Assembly (NCBI GenBank): GCA_958510825.1
Contig: OY294047.1
Span: 5,084,001 to 5,148,000, forward strand
Direction: 5' to 3'
DNA: 64,000 nt
Source: Brachypterus glaber
Lineage: Eukaryota > Arthropoda > Insecta > Coleoptera > Kateretidae
The notes beneath the pieces were generated by a model. The model was given only the letters and a program-made list of their open reading frames with translations, did not search any database and had not been told where the DNA came from. Shown one piece after another: positions 44,789 through 54,959 of the stretch. A program made the position numbers and the translations under genes. Within the stretch, counting starts at the first letter, position 1. Each line of letters begins with the position of its first letter.

Positions 44789-45051
44789 TTATTTTAAATA
44801 ATTTCTTTCAATATTAAAAATTTTAGTGGAAACAGTATTTCGTGGTTTAACTGTATGATGTTCTGGATGATTATGATAGTCATAAACACTTATTAAACAC
44901 CCTGAGGAGTACAAATATGCTTTACATTTATATTTTTTGTGATGTTTGCAGTACCAGCGAGTTTTCAATTTTTCTTGTCTGTGGAGAACGTATTCAAAAT
45001 TTTCCAATATAAGCTTTGGGTGTTTTGGTCCTTGTAGAATGTAAACTTCAG
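44789..45051 (-). CDS. mod(mdg4): Alternative terminal exon, FLYWCH zinc finger (18)
   Basis: An 87-residue subgroup 3 tail and the most upstream FLYWCH exon in transcript order. Acceptor acttttag, CT (Ala codon), then EVYILQGPKHPKLILENF; C35-x7-C43-x16-H60-x-H62, with LKTRWYC and HNHPEHHTVKP. The tail STKIFNIERNYLK ends at TAA, which overlaps AATAAA (minus, 44788-44793). Gln replaces Pro in the LPG motif. Beyond it toward higher coordinates the endings switch to the recombinase type. Confidence 0.85.
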
Positions 45052-45379
45052 CTAAAAGTAGAATATTTTAAAATTTTCTTTATTATTTTAATTTAAATAA
45101 TAGACTACTTTTTTTTATAAAAACCACTAAGGTGGACCATAAGTCACTTTTAAAAATTTAAAAATTAAATAACTTTTTTGTTTGTCTATTTTTTTTTATT
45201 TATGTCTTTTACAATATAGAATACAAGAAATGGAAATTTTTCTGAACTATGTACAAAATATCATGTCTTTTAAATGACGTCCATTTTCCGCTTTGCAAGC
45301 ACGGGCTCTTTCACGACATTTTCCATGACGTCTCTTAACATGTTTGGCTCCAGCTAGGGTCATGCATCAACGTGAATTG

Positions 45380-45860
45380 AACCCCCTTAAGGTCACGGTT
45401 TGGTACGGTGTAACATTCCAAATGGGCCTTACTTCTGCTAGGAAAATGGCAATACAGTTACGGTGAACGCGCAATGCTGGAAAATTTTGTGTGCCCTGCA
45501 GTGGAGGACATATCAGAGACATGGTAGTAGCAATATGGGGCAACTGCCCATGCGGCCAGTGCCACAATGCAGCTTTTAAGACAGATTTTCGAAGAGCGAA
45601 TAATTTCGGGTAATTCGGATTTTTATTTTCCTTCACGATCGCCCGATTTGACAGCACCGAACTTTTTTCTTTAGGGCTGCCTGAAAGATCGGGTGTATGT
45701 CAACAAGCCCAGGACAATTTAACAGCTTAAGCCAGACATGTTAGGAGCCGTCATGGAAAATGTCGTGAAAAGAGCCCGTGCTTGCAAAGTAGAAAATAGA
45801 CGTCATTTTTCATACATAGTTCAAAAAAATTGCCCTATTTATAAAGCTCTGGTTATCTAA
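45380..45860 (+). pseudogene. Tc1/mariner-type transposase relic
   Basis: Plus-strand remains of an IS630-Tc1-mariner transposase read across several frames. Recognisable pieces are VTVWYGVT, then MLENFVCPAVEDISETW followed by two stops and QYGATAHAA, then FYFPSRSPDLTAPNFFL, a stop, and GCLKDRVYVNKPRTI, then a basic C-terminal segment (MENVVKRARACKVENRRHFS). The catalytic Asp of the usual QDGATAH motif is Tyr, and a Trp codon is TAG, so it is dead. The C-terminal segment is repeated in inverse at 45276-45331 (about 55 bp), making the relic a foldback. The long minus-strand frame over it is a shadow. Confidence 0.8.
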
Positions 45861-45929
45861 ACTATTATATAAATACTATCTATGCATGTATACATGTATA
45901 TACACAAACTATACTGGGTGTTTTTCAAA

Positions 45930-46660
45930 GGGGCTTGCCCCTATAACATTTTTATTCCTGCAGGTTAAAGACCATATTTTGAGTTATATCACCTAAAGTA
46001 TTTTTTTTTTTCACTTTTGGTTTCACCGGAAATGACCCCAACTTTTGAATTTTAAATGGAACTCCCCATATATTTTTATATATTTGGGTTCTCCATTAAA
46101 ATCAGTTTTAAATTTTTACAGCTTTTGTCATTTTTTAAATAAAATTTTGTTTTGGATTTTTTTATCTGGAAAGTCTATTTATTTTGGATCAAATATCGGT
46201 AGAAAAAAACGAATTATTAAAAAAATTGTTTACTTTTAATTTTACACGAAAACTGAACTTGGAAAAAACACATTTTTTGCTTTTGCTCGAATTTTTGCTT
46301 AATTACGTTTATGGCTCAATATTACTAAAAATATAATTTTTTCCCTTTACCAAAGACTTTATTTTTATTAGCGAAGCGAGCAGTGGGTATCCTAGTATTA
46401 TTTTAAAAAGATTATGAAAAAAATATTAACTTTTTGGTACCATTGCAAAGAGAAAAAATAATCTGTCTAGTGATATCGATGAGCCAGAGACGTAACAATG
46501 CAAAAATGTGAGTAAAAGCAAAACATATTTTTTCCAAGTTTAGTTTTTGGTGTAAAATATAAAGTAAACAGTTTTTTAATAAATTGTTTATTTCTACCAA
46601 TATGATCCAAAATATATAGATTTAGTGACTTTCCAGATAAAAAAATCTAAAAAACAAATA
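45930..46660. repeat. Foldback element
   Basis: Inverted blocks ttttttatctggaaagtc and gactttccagataaaaaa, with flanking ggatcaaatatcggtagaaa and tttctaccaatatgatcc, indicate a palindromic element. The left border is near the word actgggtgtttttcaaa. Approximate limits. Confidence 0.5.
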
Positions 46661-46861
46661 ATTTAAAAAATGCAAGTTGTCAAAATTTGATATTTTCATA
46701 TTTATAAAAAAATTTAATTTAAATCAATAAAATCAAGTCCGATGGCAGAGTATTTTTTTGTTATTTCTTTCTGCTGGCAAACGTGGATTTCTAAGTACTC
46801 TTTATTGGTTAATACACATTGATAAAAACGAACGTATGGATCCAAAGTGTGGTTATATTAT

Positions 46862-47797
46862 AATAATAAAACGAATAAGGTCCTTTACCCCATATATTTA
46901 TCAAAAACACCGACCGGTTTCGAGCCCTACTAATATACTATACTATAAATATTAAAATTCAAATTTCCCGCCCCGAGTGTATACAAATTATTTTATATTG
47001 GTATAAGGGCCACTTGCACCAACTCTTAAACTGGGATTATCTCGGTTAAACTGAGTTTAAGTTAAAAATGCGGCGTTCTGATTGGCTGAGCGTCAATTTA
47101 ATCCAGGTTTAAAGCTAAACCATCGTTGGTGCAAGTGGCCCTAACTTGTACCGTACAAGTATATGTCACATAGGTAGAGAATATATAGAGGAAATAAACG
47201 TTTGCGCAGGGTTCTGCGCTGCGTAATAACAATAGATATAAAATTGACATCTAAACGGTAAAAATGGCGGTTCTACGTTGCCAACAATATTTCAACTGCA
47301 TAATTTTTAATTATAAAAACCAATAAATTTCCAATATTTTGCTACAAATTTTAATAAGAACACTCAAAGACAGCATAAATTTACATTCAAACCGTTTAAA
47401 TGCAAGCAAACGTAAATTTACATGGGTAGGAGGTCCGACAACGCTGCACTGACGTTTAAAAGGTAAAAATGTCGGACTAAATTTTACACACCTAATGTGT
47501 TTTTGTCTTTATCTAATACCCACTATAGCTTCTCTACCTATGTGGTATCTGTCAATATCACGTATTTTTTTTTAACTATGTTTTTCATTATTGACGAGAT
47601 ATCTCGTTTTTTATTATCTTAAATGTGTTTTGTATTTTACTTAGTATGTAATTTTTTGTACTTAATAAGTCATAATATGACTGTTTTCTTGTAGTTAAGT
47701 ACCACCTTGAAAATGAGCTCAGTTTGATAAGGGCTTGAAACCGGTCGGTGGTTTTGATAAATATATGGGGTAAAGGACCGTATTCGTTTTATTATTA
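46862..47797. mobile_element. TIR element with ccgaccggtttcgagccc arms
   Basis: Arms run aaaacgaataaggtccttta to ccgaccggtttcgagccct on the left and the inverse (agggcttgaaaccggtcggt to ggaccgtattcgtttt) on the right. A separate small MITE (47007-47141) is nested inside. Confidence 0.7.
47007..47141. mobile_element. Short MITE, gggccacttgcaccaa family, copy 2
   Basis: 135 bp, flanked by TAA on both sides; ends gggccacttgcacca and its inverse. Same length as the copy at 21588-21722, with scattered substitutions (for example gattggctgagcgtc versus gattggtcggccgtc). Confidence 0.8.
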
Positions 47798-47891
47798 CAT
47801 TGATAAAATATTGATAGAGATGCAGATCTGGACGTCGAGGAAAAAATCCTATTCCCGTATTTTATACAACTCTATAATTTTTGTTTAAAGT

Positions 47892-48299
47892 TTAAAGAAC
47901 CTTATAATTTATAGATTTTTGTAAATAACGCAGTGAAGCTGAAGTTTGTTTCAAACAATGCCCTGTGTACTCCTTCCAATTGGGCAAATTCAAATAGCAC
48001 GCAACCTCTCTGGGTATGCAACCAATTTTATGGATTCCCATTACCGATCGATGGCATTTTCCATTGTTATATTTCAGAAAAAAACGTCGATCCTTCATAT
48101 CATCTGGTCGAACAGAAACATATTTTCTGCAAAGCGTAATAAAATTATCGCCCTCAATTGTAAACGACCTTGTCGTATTTGTTCTACTGTCACGGATTTT
48201 TATGTGGATTAAAGTTCCTAAGTCTTCTACATCGTCGATACTCATTTTTACCATTTCGTCGCATCGACATGCTCCAGATATTCCAATTATTAAAACAAC
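47892..48299 (-). CDS. Recombinase module 1, C-terminal exon
   Basis: Terminal exon of a Crypton-like tyrosine recombinase (phage-integrase fold) ending; 135 residues. Acceptor attttatttag, then in phase 0 VVLIIGISGACRCDEMV. GACRCDE holds the box I catalytic Arg (residue 12 of this exon). IDDVEDLGTL, the RRFFLKYNNGKCHRS stretch, and YTGHCLKQTSASL (box II, His at 114) follow. In active relatives box II is H-x-x-R; here the Arg is Lys. The protein stops 18 residues later, before the block that normally carries the nucleophilic Tyr. It joins to 51603-52045 through a 3303-nt intron. About 81% identical to the sister exon at 60862-61269 by eye. Probably a domesticated DNA-binding or interaction module, catalytically inactive (inference). 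Confidence 0.85.
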   Translation of the reverse strand, partial: VVLIIGISGACRCDEMVKMSIDDVEDLGTLIHIKIRDSRTNTTRSFTIEGDNFITLCRKYVSVRPDDMKDRRFFLKYNNGKCHRSVMGIHKIGCIPREVACYLNLPNWKEYTGHCLKQTSASLRYLQKSINYKVL

Positions 48300-48341
48300 C
48301 TAAATAAAATATGAAATATTAAAATTTTACTACATCCATCA

Positions 48342-49240
48342 TTAGGGTGGACCTATACATTTTTATAATCTTAAAATTATTATTTCTGTGTAACTAGAAC
48401 ATTCTAAAAATGTGAGAGTGATCAAACTACTCTAAGAGTCCTAATTGGACCACTAAAATTCGTAAATTACCATTAAATTAGTTAAAAATACGTGAAAATT
48501 GTCTGTAATTTTTGTATAAGTGAAAAATTTAAAGAACTTAAAATTCTATATTTTTCCTTTTGAGAATACAAAATTATGTGCCAAATTTCAAAATCATCAA
48601 ATGATTCTAACCCATTCCGAAGAGTCCAAACCCCTAACGCAACGTGCTAAGCGCCAAATAAGAACTCATGAACATTGGCGCTTAGCTCTTTTTGTTTTAG
48701 TTAAATCATTTTAATATAATGAATAGTTATTAGAATTCATTAAATAAAAATAAATTCAGTCCAGTTTAATACATTTTTAAAATGTTTGTTTACCGTTTGA
48801 CTCACACTTATGCTATAAATTCGTAAATTTTAGTGTTAGGGGCAACTTTGGCGGATTTTCGGCCAGGGTTAGAATTACATGCATTACATGTTCGTTTAAC
48901 CTGGTACTATTCTACTTAATTAAGCATCCCCTAAGTCCAGAACTTGTGTGGGCTAGTAGTAGAGGGAACCACCGGCTTATACCGACTTTCGAACCAGTTT
49001 ATAGGGAGTGTCCGTTTCACTTATCTCCTCCAAATTTTAATTATTAATTAACTGAAAAATTCAAATCGGCGCCAGTGAGAATTGAACTCACGCTAGTCGT
49101 CTTGCTATGTAAACGCGCTAGCCACTACACTATGCCTCCCCACCCTTAGAGAAGTTTGATCACTCTCATATTTTCAGAATTTTCTAATTAAACCTATGAA
49201 AATTAATTAAAGATAATAAAAAATATAAGGTCCACCCTAA
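48342..49240. mobile_element. TIR element, ttagggtggacct ends, with nested SINE
   Basis: Ends ttagggtggacct and aggtccaccctaa; inner inverted words gtgagagtgatcaaac and gtttgatcactctcat. The SINE at about 48899-49146 lies inside. Located in the intron of recombinase module 1. Confidence 0.65.
48899..49146 (-). mobile_element. tRNA-derived SINE
   Basis: On the minus strand: ggaggcatagtgtagtggct (box A region), tgagttcaattctcactggc (box B region), then a body with taattaataattaaaatttg and aagtgaaacggacactccc, ending near ccaggttaaacgaacat. It matches the SINE at 51040-51300 over its whole length. Confidence 0.8.
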
Positions 49241-49356
49241 TACATCATGGTAGTTATTATTAGATTTATAGAAGTTTAGCTTTGGGGACTTACTGGATTT
49301 ATAACAGTAGATATTTTAAATTTGCATACAAAATAAGAATTGTTAAATAGTATATT

Positions 49357-50190
49357 ATTTACCAAGTGAGAGAAGTTTAACATTTTTGACCTGCTTCAAA
49401 TTGCGGGATGAGCGCGTTAGCGCGAAGCCCGCAAGACGCGGTCTAAAATGTTAAATCTTCACTCACGTGGAAAATATAGTATTTTTTTCACTTCCAGTAC
49501 AATTAATTAGCTATTTATTTATTTTACTAAAATTTAATGAAAAAGCTTATAAATTTAAAATATCACGCTGGCCGTTCGCGGCCATTAAAAAAACAAATGA
49601 ATAACTTGACATTTCTGGCAGAAATTTTCTGGTGATCTGCTGAAATTATTAAGTTTGAAAGTGTTTCCGTGTTGAGTGTAATAAAATATATAAAAATGGA
49701 AAGTGAAATGCAAAGTGATGATTCTGGTACTCCCCCAGAAATAAGGGGACAGGCGAAAACTGTGAGGGAGAATCTATTTCCTCAAAAATCAATATATGGG
49801 GGTTGTACCTCTAGTAATCTATGATCCTTACGGTAATATATGGGTTGTATAATCTATGGATGAATATGATGGACCAACGATTTTCACTTTCCAAAGTGTT
49901 TTTTTGTAAAACATGTTTTTAGGTACTAATTTAGTTAATATTTTTTAATTTATCATGCAATAAATAAATTTGGTGCCTAAAGACACTAGCACTAGTAAAT
50001 AGCAATGTGATTAATTAATTAAGTGAAACGTCAGATGCCAAAACAGCTGAATAAAAATTCATTATTAACCATGGTGCAATTTCATTATTTTTAGAACCTC
50101 TGACGTCATAGGTAGAGAAATAATATTTCTACCAATGAAAAGAACAGTAATAAAGATGTGCTTTTAGGCTGGTAGTAAAAAAAATACATT
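49357..50190. repeat. Inverted partner of 40690-41475
   Basis: See the landmarks agcgcgttagcgcgaagccc, ttgacatttctggcagaaat and ggtactcccccagaaataag. The right part (49797-50190) is the family C repeat. It lies inside the intron of recombinase module 1. Confidence 0.7.
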
Positions 50191-50691
50191 AAAAAATTGT
50201 TTATTATAGGTACACATTAAACATAGAAACTTTTCAATACTAAGGGTTTAGGTGAAGATTGTCATAACAGAAAAGATTTGGAATTAATTTTTTAAGAGCC
50301 ACTTGCACCAACGGTGATTTTACTTTAAACTTAGATGAAATTGATAGTGAACCAATTATAACAAGATATCTTGGTACAAGTTATGGTAAGTATAACTAGC
50401 AATCTTAACAAGCAGTAATATTAATAGTATATTATGCAAAAGTTTTTTGCTGAGACGGAGTCGAGGCAAAAAATCAGTCGAGAACACTTAAGACAGTTCG
50501 CATACGTGGTGTATATACCATTTTTTCTACTACCTAAAAGTAGTAACTCCAAATATTAGTTACTAATGTAGTTTAAAAACTATTTTGACATAGCTGTCAG
50601 TCTGACAAGTAAGTTGAAAAAAGTTAGCAGCTGTCTTAATTTTTTTCATTATTGACCGTCGTCAATAAACAATGCTTAACAACGGTCAATA

Positions 50692-51379
50692 ACACAGGTT
50701 TACAAAAAAAAAGTCAGGACTATTTGACCGGACCATGGTATTCCTAGGTATTTTGGCGCCCTGAATCAGATCCCGGGGTCAGTTTTGCCCCATCACGTCA
50801 GGCAAACGAGATTTCAAGGTCATTTGGAGGTCAAAATGGTGATTTTTTGGGAGCGGCCCCGGGACAACATCTCAACGTTCAGAAAGTATTCAAGACCTAC
50901 ACAGTTACCCTTGAAGTTAACAGGTCGCTTGAGATATTGTTCCGGGGCCGCTCCCAAAAAATCACCATTTTGACCTCAAATGACCTGAAATCTCGTTTTC
51001 CTGACGTGATGGGGCAAAACTGACCCCAGGATCTGATTCAGGGAGGCATAGCGTAGTGGCTAGCGCGTATGTATAGCAAGTCTACTATCGTGAGTTCGAT
51101 TCTCACTGGCGCCGATTTGCCTTTTTCAGTTAATTAATAATTGTAATTTGGCGAAAGCGATAAGTGAAACGGACAATCCCTAGAAACTGGTTCGAAAGTC
51201 AGTATAAGCCGGTGGTTCCCTCTACTACTAGCCCACACAAGTCCTGGACTTAGGGGATGCTTAATTAAGTAGAATAGTACGAGGTTAAACAAATAAATAA
51301 AAAAAAATAAATAAAATACCTAGGAATACCATGGTCCGGTCAAATAGTCCTGACTTTTTTTTTTTTTGTAAACCTGTGT
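50692..51379. mobile_element. Harbinger-like MITE carrying a SINE
   Basis: Ends cacaggtttacaaaaaaa and its inverse, flanked by TAA. Comparison with the uninterrupted copy at 1700-2103 shows the empty site as ...gtcaataataaatgag..., which fits a 3-bp TAA duplication, typical of PIF/Harbinger. GC-rich arms (gggagcggccccgggac and gttccggggccgctccc) form a long inverted repeat. A SINE interrupts the right arm. Confidence 0.75.
51040..51300 (+). mobile_element. tRNA-derived SINE nested in a MITE
   Basis: Starts ggaggcatagcgtagtggct (box A region), with gagttcgattctcactggcg as box B. The body has ttaattaataattgtaattt, aagtgaaacggacaatccc and ccggtggttccctctactac, and the tail is a (taaa)n run. It sits in the right arm of the 50692-51379 element and is therefore younger than it. 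Confidence 0.85.
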
Positions 51380-51602
51380 AATAAATGAGTTTACTAATTT
51401 TATTGGTTGTCAACGTAAACAAGCCTTGACAACGGTAAATAATATGTAAGCTAGCACTTAATTAGGTAGTAGAAAAAATATCTAATATCATACATTTTGA
51501 TCTATAAATTTTAATCATTAATTTTAGGGAGACTAAAAAGAGTTTGAGGTTTGGACTTTTTCAAAAAGTTCCACTTATGTTTAATAATAAAGTTCAACTT
51601 GC

Positions 51603-52045
51603 CTTCATTCCTAAATACTTTTCATCAGAAGCGTCGCATATAAATTTTTCAAACTGCTCTCTTGTAAATACTCTTGATTTTTTAGGAACATAACCTTTAT
51701 TCTGCTTCTTTAGATATTCACGCACTCTTGAGTATTTACTTATATCTAGACCATTATTGCTACTCAGTACAGATTTTATCATTGAATATTGAGACCACAT
51801 CGTCGAGCTTTTTACATTCATTTTAGCCTGTTCAAAGAAGTATCTAAGGAAAGCATTTTCGGTATAATCGGTTATACCATTTCCTTCGCACCATTTTATG
51901 AATTTTTTATATGCAGCTTGATAGACACTGCTTGATTTGGTTGGCACTATATCTGCGTCTTTAGTGCCTTCTTCAGTGGATTCTTCAGTGTCTTTTTCAG
52001 CCTTAGGTAACATGTAAATAAATTCTGGTTCACACGTAAGAAAAT
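51603..52045 (-). CDS. Recombinase module 1, N-terminal exon
   Basis: Acceptor tttttttag, then AT completing a GNN codon, the phase used by all endings here; the frame reads FLTCEPEFIYMLPKAEKD. After an acidic, Glu- and Thr-rich linker comes the SAM-like N-terminal (core DNA-binding) domain of Crypton-type tyrosine recombinases: VYQAAYKKFIKWCE, SSTMWSQYSMIKSVL, DISKYSRVREYLKKQNKGY, VPKKSRVFTREQFEKF, then KYLGMK. The donor is AAG|GCAAGT, a GC donor. Splicing there to 48299 gives YLGMK-VVLIIG in frame, as in intact relatives; reading through adds only AS before a stop. It encodes 148 residues including the split codon; with the C-terminal exon the ending is 283. The internal ATG is not a likely start because CEPEF upstream is conserved in the sister copy. 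Confidence 0.85.
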
Positions 52046-52125
52046 CTAAAAAAACAACAATTTTAGTATTTTAGTAATTATTTAAAATCATAAGTACATA
52101 CCTATTTTATAATTTATTTTATTAG

Positions 52126-52996
52126 TCCAGCCAAATAGTAAATGTAAATTGCAATAAATGTACACGGGCTGATATTTTAAAGGGTAGTAGTGGATGGTAA
52201 CAGAACGCTCCTGTTAGTTTTTTACCGGGTGATTTGCTTAAGGGATGTCCGCTGTCTTGAATTTTAGGAGTGAGTTTCTTAATATGCATCTTACGATTAA
52301 AATGCATATAACCAATTTTGTTAAGAATAAAATTTAATACAATTCTTGTTTGGATCATTTTTTTAATATAATAATAACAATCTTGTTAATTTAAAAATAG
52401 CCATGTTGGAGATGAAATTGTTTTTTTTCCATTTTTCAGTCAAATTATTCGATAAAAGTGGTTATGTGCAAACTTGTTGCTCTTAAAATTCTCTATAAGT
52501 TTCATATATTATAAATTTTCAAAGGTACTTTCGTACGGTTACAGAGGGCGCAACTCGACTTTCAGCGCCGACTGTAACCGTAACAAAATACTTATGAAAA
52601 TGCATAATGCATAAAAATTATAGAAAATTTCAAGAGAGACAAGTTTGCTCATAACCACTTTTAACTTCCGATGAATAATTTGGCTGAAAATCGAAAAAAC
52701 CAACTTCGCCCCCAACATGGTAATTTTTGAATATCTATAACTCGATTGTTATTAATATATTAAAAAAAAATATTTAAACAAAAATTGTTGGAAATTTTCT
52801 CCCTAACAAAATTGGTTATATGCATTTTTATCGTAAGATGCATATTTAGCGAAATAACCACACTCACCCCTAAAATTCAAGATAGCGGTGAAAAATCAAC
52901 AGGAGTGTTCTGTTACCATACACTACTACCCTTTAAAATATCAGCCCGTGTACATTTAATGCAATATAACATAGGAATTTTTCGTTATTTGACTGG
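52126..52996. mobile_element. Foldback element, copy 2 (without nested insert)
   Basis: Sister of 22571-24071: arms ccagccaaata and tatttgactgg, then gggtagtagtggatggtaac and gttaccatacactactaccc in inverted orientation. It lacks the 23334-23964 segment. Frames inside arise from the palindrome. Confidence 0.75.
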
Positions 52997-53290
52997 AGTA
53001 TCTGCCTTTGGATTTACATGATGCTCAATAAGCATTGCTTAATAATATCCACTTATTTTATTAACCTTATACATAATAGAAGTATGGTTTCAGTAGACTC
53101 TTAAATGACAAAAAAGTTTACCCAGCACCTTGGCGCTGCCTAGCCATTAGTAAAATCAGCTGTCAGGAAAAGCGTTTTTTTTTTTAACCACACTTAAATA
53201 ATAATAATAATAAATCTTTAAAACTTCAGCCTGTTTTGCTTCCAAACAAAACTTTCAACTTTGGTTTTCATTAATTTAATTAATGCAATA

Positions 53291-53875
53291 ACACAGCCAC
53301 ACAAAAAGAAAAAAGGTCGTGCATTGTGGTCCTATTTATTTTGAGGCGCTGAATCCGAATTTTAGGACAAAATAGCACCTCATACGATTATTTTTGGAGA
53401 TAACCACAAAAAAACTTATTTTCGAGTATGAAAATAAGGTTTTTTTAGGTTATCTCCAAAACTAATGGGGCAAGGTGTTATTTTGACCTCAAATTCAGAT
53501 TCAGCGCCTCAAAATACATAGGAATACAATGTTTTCTGAGACAATTCTTGACCTTTTTTTTTTCTTTTTGTTGCCATGTAGTCACACAAAAAAAGGTCAA
53601 GACTTGTTTCTGAGACCATTGTATTTCTATGTATTTTGTGGCGCTGAATTCAAATTTGAGGTCAAAATAGTACCTCATCCAATTAGTTTTGAAAATAACC
53701 TCAAAAAACGTTATTTTCGAGTAAATTAATGGTAAGTTTTTCGATGTTATCTCCAAAACTAATGAAATAAGGTGCCATTTTGACCTTAAATTTGGATTCA
53801 GCGCCTCAAAATATATACAAATACAGTGGTCTCCAAAAAAATTCCGGACCTTTTTTTCTTTTTGTGTGGCTGTGT
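53291..53875. mobile_element. MITE, CACAGCCACACAAA family
   Basis: Ends cacagccacacaaaaagaa and its inverse, flanked by TAA. The interior alternates inverted copies of tgaggcgctgaatccgaatt, and a second internal gtagtcacacaaaaaaagg marks a fused second unit. Three-base TAA duplication fits PIF/Harbinger. Confidence 0.75.
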
Positions 53876-53949
53876 AATTATTTTCATACTTTTTATACAC
53901 ATAGAATCGTTTCATAAAGTGTATCTAATTATAATTTTAGTAATATTTA

Positions 53950-54065
53950 ATCTCTTCTTCTTCTTCTTCTTTAAAGTGTCCTTTTGGACACTAAATTACA
54001 TGACCCAAAAGGACTTAATGGTCTTGAACTCTCGTTCTTTTTGACCAGATACAAGTATTAGAGAC
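53950..54065 (-). mobile_element. SINE-like sequence with (ttc)n tail
   Basis: Starts with (ttc)n followed by gtgtccttttggacac, a perfect 16-nt hairpin-forming palindrome-like word, and cttgaactctcgttcttt. Orientation is minus if the (gaa)n run is the tail. Tentative. Confidence 0.35.
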
Positions 54066-54099
54066 TTGAAGCGAGTCTCTCCAATCGTTTCAACTAAAT

Positions 54100-54950
54100 A
54101 TAATTTCTTATTAACATAACCTCAAAAAAAAAGTGGTTAACCCACAAAAGTACATCACAAACATCAAATATTCAATTTAAATATGGAGGATGGTTTCGCA
54201 ATATTAATATTTCCACTACAAACACATTTTAACATAAAATAGTCTGGCTGTGACTAAACACCGTTAAATGAATTACAAAATCGCGCCGTAGACTTCTTGC
54301 CGGTTCCGCGTAAGGAAAGCAACTCCAATATTTAATCTCAATGTCTATTCGAAAATTTTATTGTTTTTTAATTGCATTACTTACATTACAATTTATTTTA
54401 TTAAAATTCGTTAAATATTATAAAAATAAAAGTAACTTGAAATTCTTAAATTAAAACTTATTTCTAAATTAAAAAAAAAGAAGAACAGTTGAATTGAAAA
54501 TAAATAATACAAACGTAAGAGTTCTTTACTTTAATGTTTTTAAAAGGAGTTTAGGGTAACTGACATTAAATGAAAATTTTTCAAAAGCATAAACTTAAAA
54601 AAAAAGTTATAAAATTCAGTTATTTAAATTTCGATTATTTTGGATCCAACTGTAAATACAATATTTATGGTACGAGAGAGGAAAGTAAGATTTTACCCAA
54701 AAGAAAATTAACCTACGAGGCTAAAGGCGGAGTGGGTTAATTTAGAGAGGGCAATATTAGTTTACTCATTAGTGACATACAATGTTTTATCCAATAAATA
54801 GCTTAGAAATTTAAATTTTTGTTAAACAACTTGATGACATTTACAAGAAAATTATTGATCAAGACTTGTGACAATTGAGTGGTAAAATAAATAATTGTTC
54901 AATCTGTAAAGTAAAAACCACGTGCGGGTTCTTATTTTCTTTATTTAAAA
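54100..54950. other. No feature recognised
   Basis: AT-rich spacer between the two recombinase modules. No exon-like frame behind an acceptor and no clear repeat borders. Confidence 0.4.
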
Positions 54951-54959
54951 TATGGCTAG

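Larger units (their letters stand above)
50425..51478. mobile_element. Inverted-repeat element interrupted by a MITE
   Basis: Same sequence as 1700-2103 in opposite orientation, but split by the 50692-51379 element. Landmarks: gcatacgtggtgtatatacc, ctactacctaaaagtagt, and gctagcacttaattaggtag. A fragment of the gggccacttgcaccaa MITE lies just to its left (50295-50345). Confidence 0.65.

Noticed and set aside
45367..45657. 96-residue minus-strand frame
   Set aside because: It is the antisense shadow of the broken Tc1/mariner transposase on the plus strand.
47933..48303. Three plus-strand frames of 68-95 residues
   Set aside because: They lie opposite the recombinase C-terminal exon and have no domain similarity; similar shadows appear opposite the sister exon at 60.9-61.2 kb.
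51040..51120. Possible tRNA gene
   Set aside because: Box A and box B are present, but the same unit continues into a SINE body with an A-rich tail and recurs twice more in the window.
53478..53915. 145-residue minus-strand frame
   Set aside because: It runs through a palindromic MITE and repeats its own segments (EALNPNLRSK, twice); no splice context.
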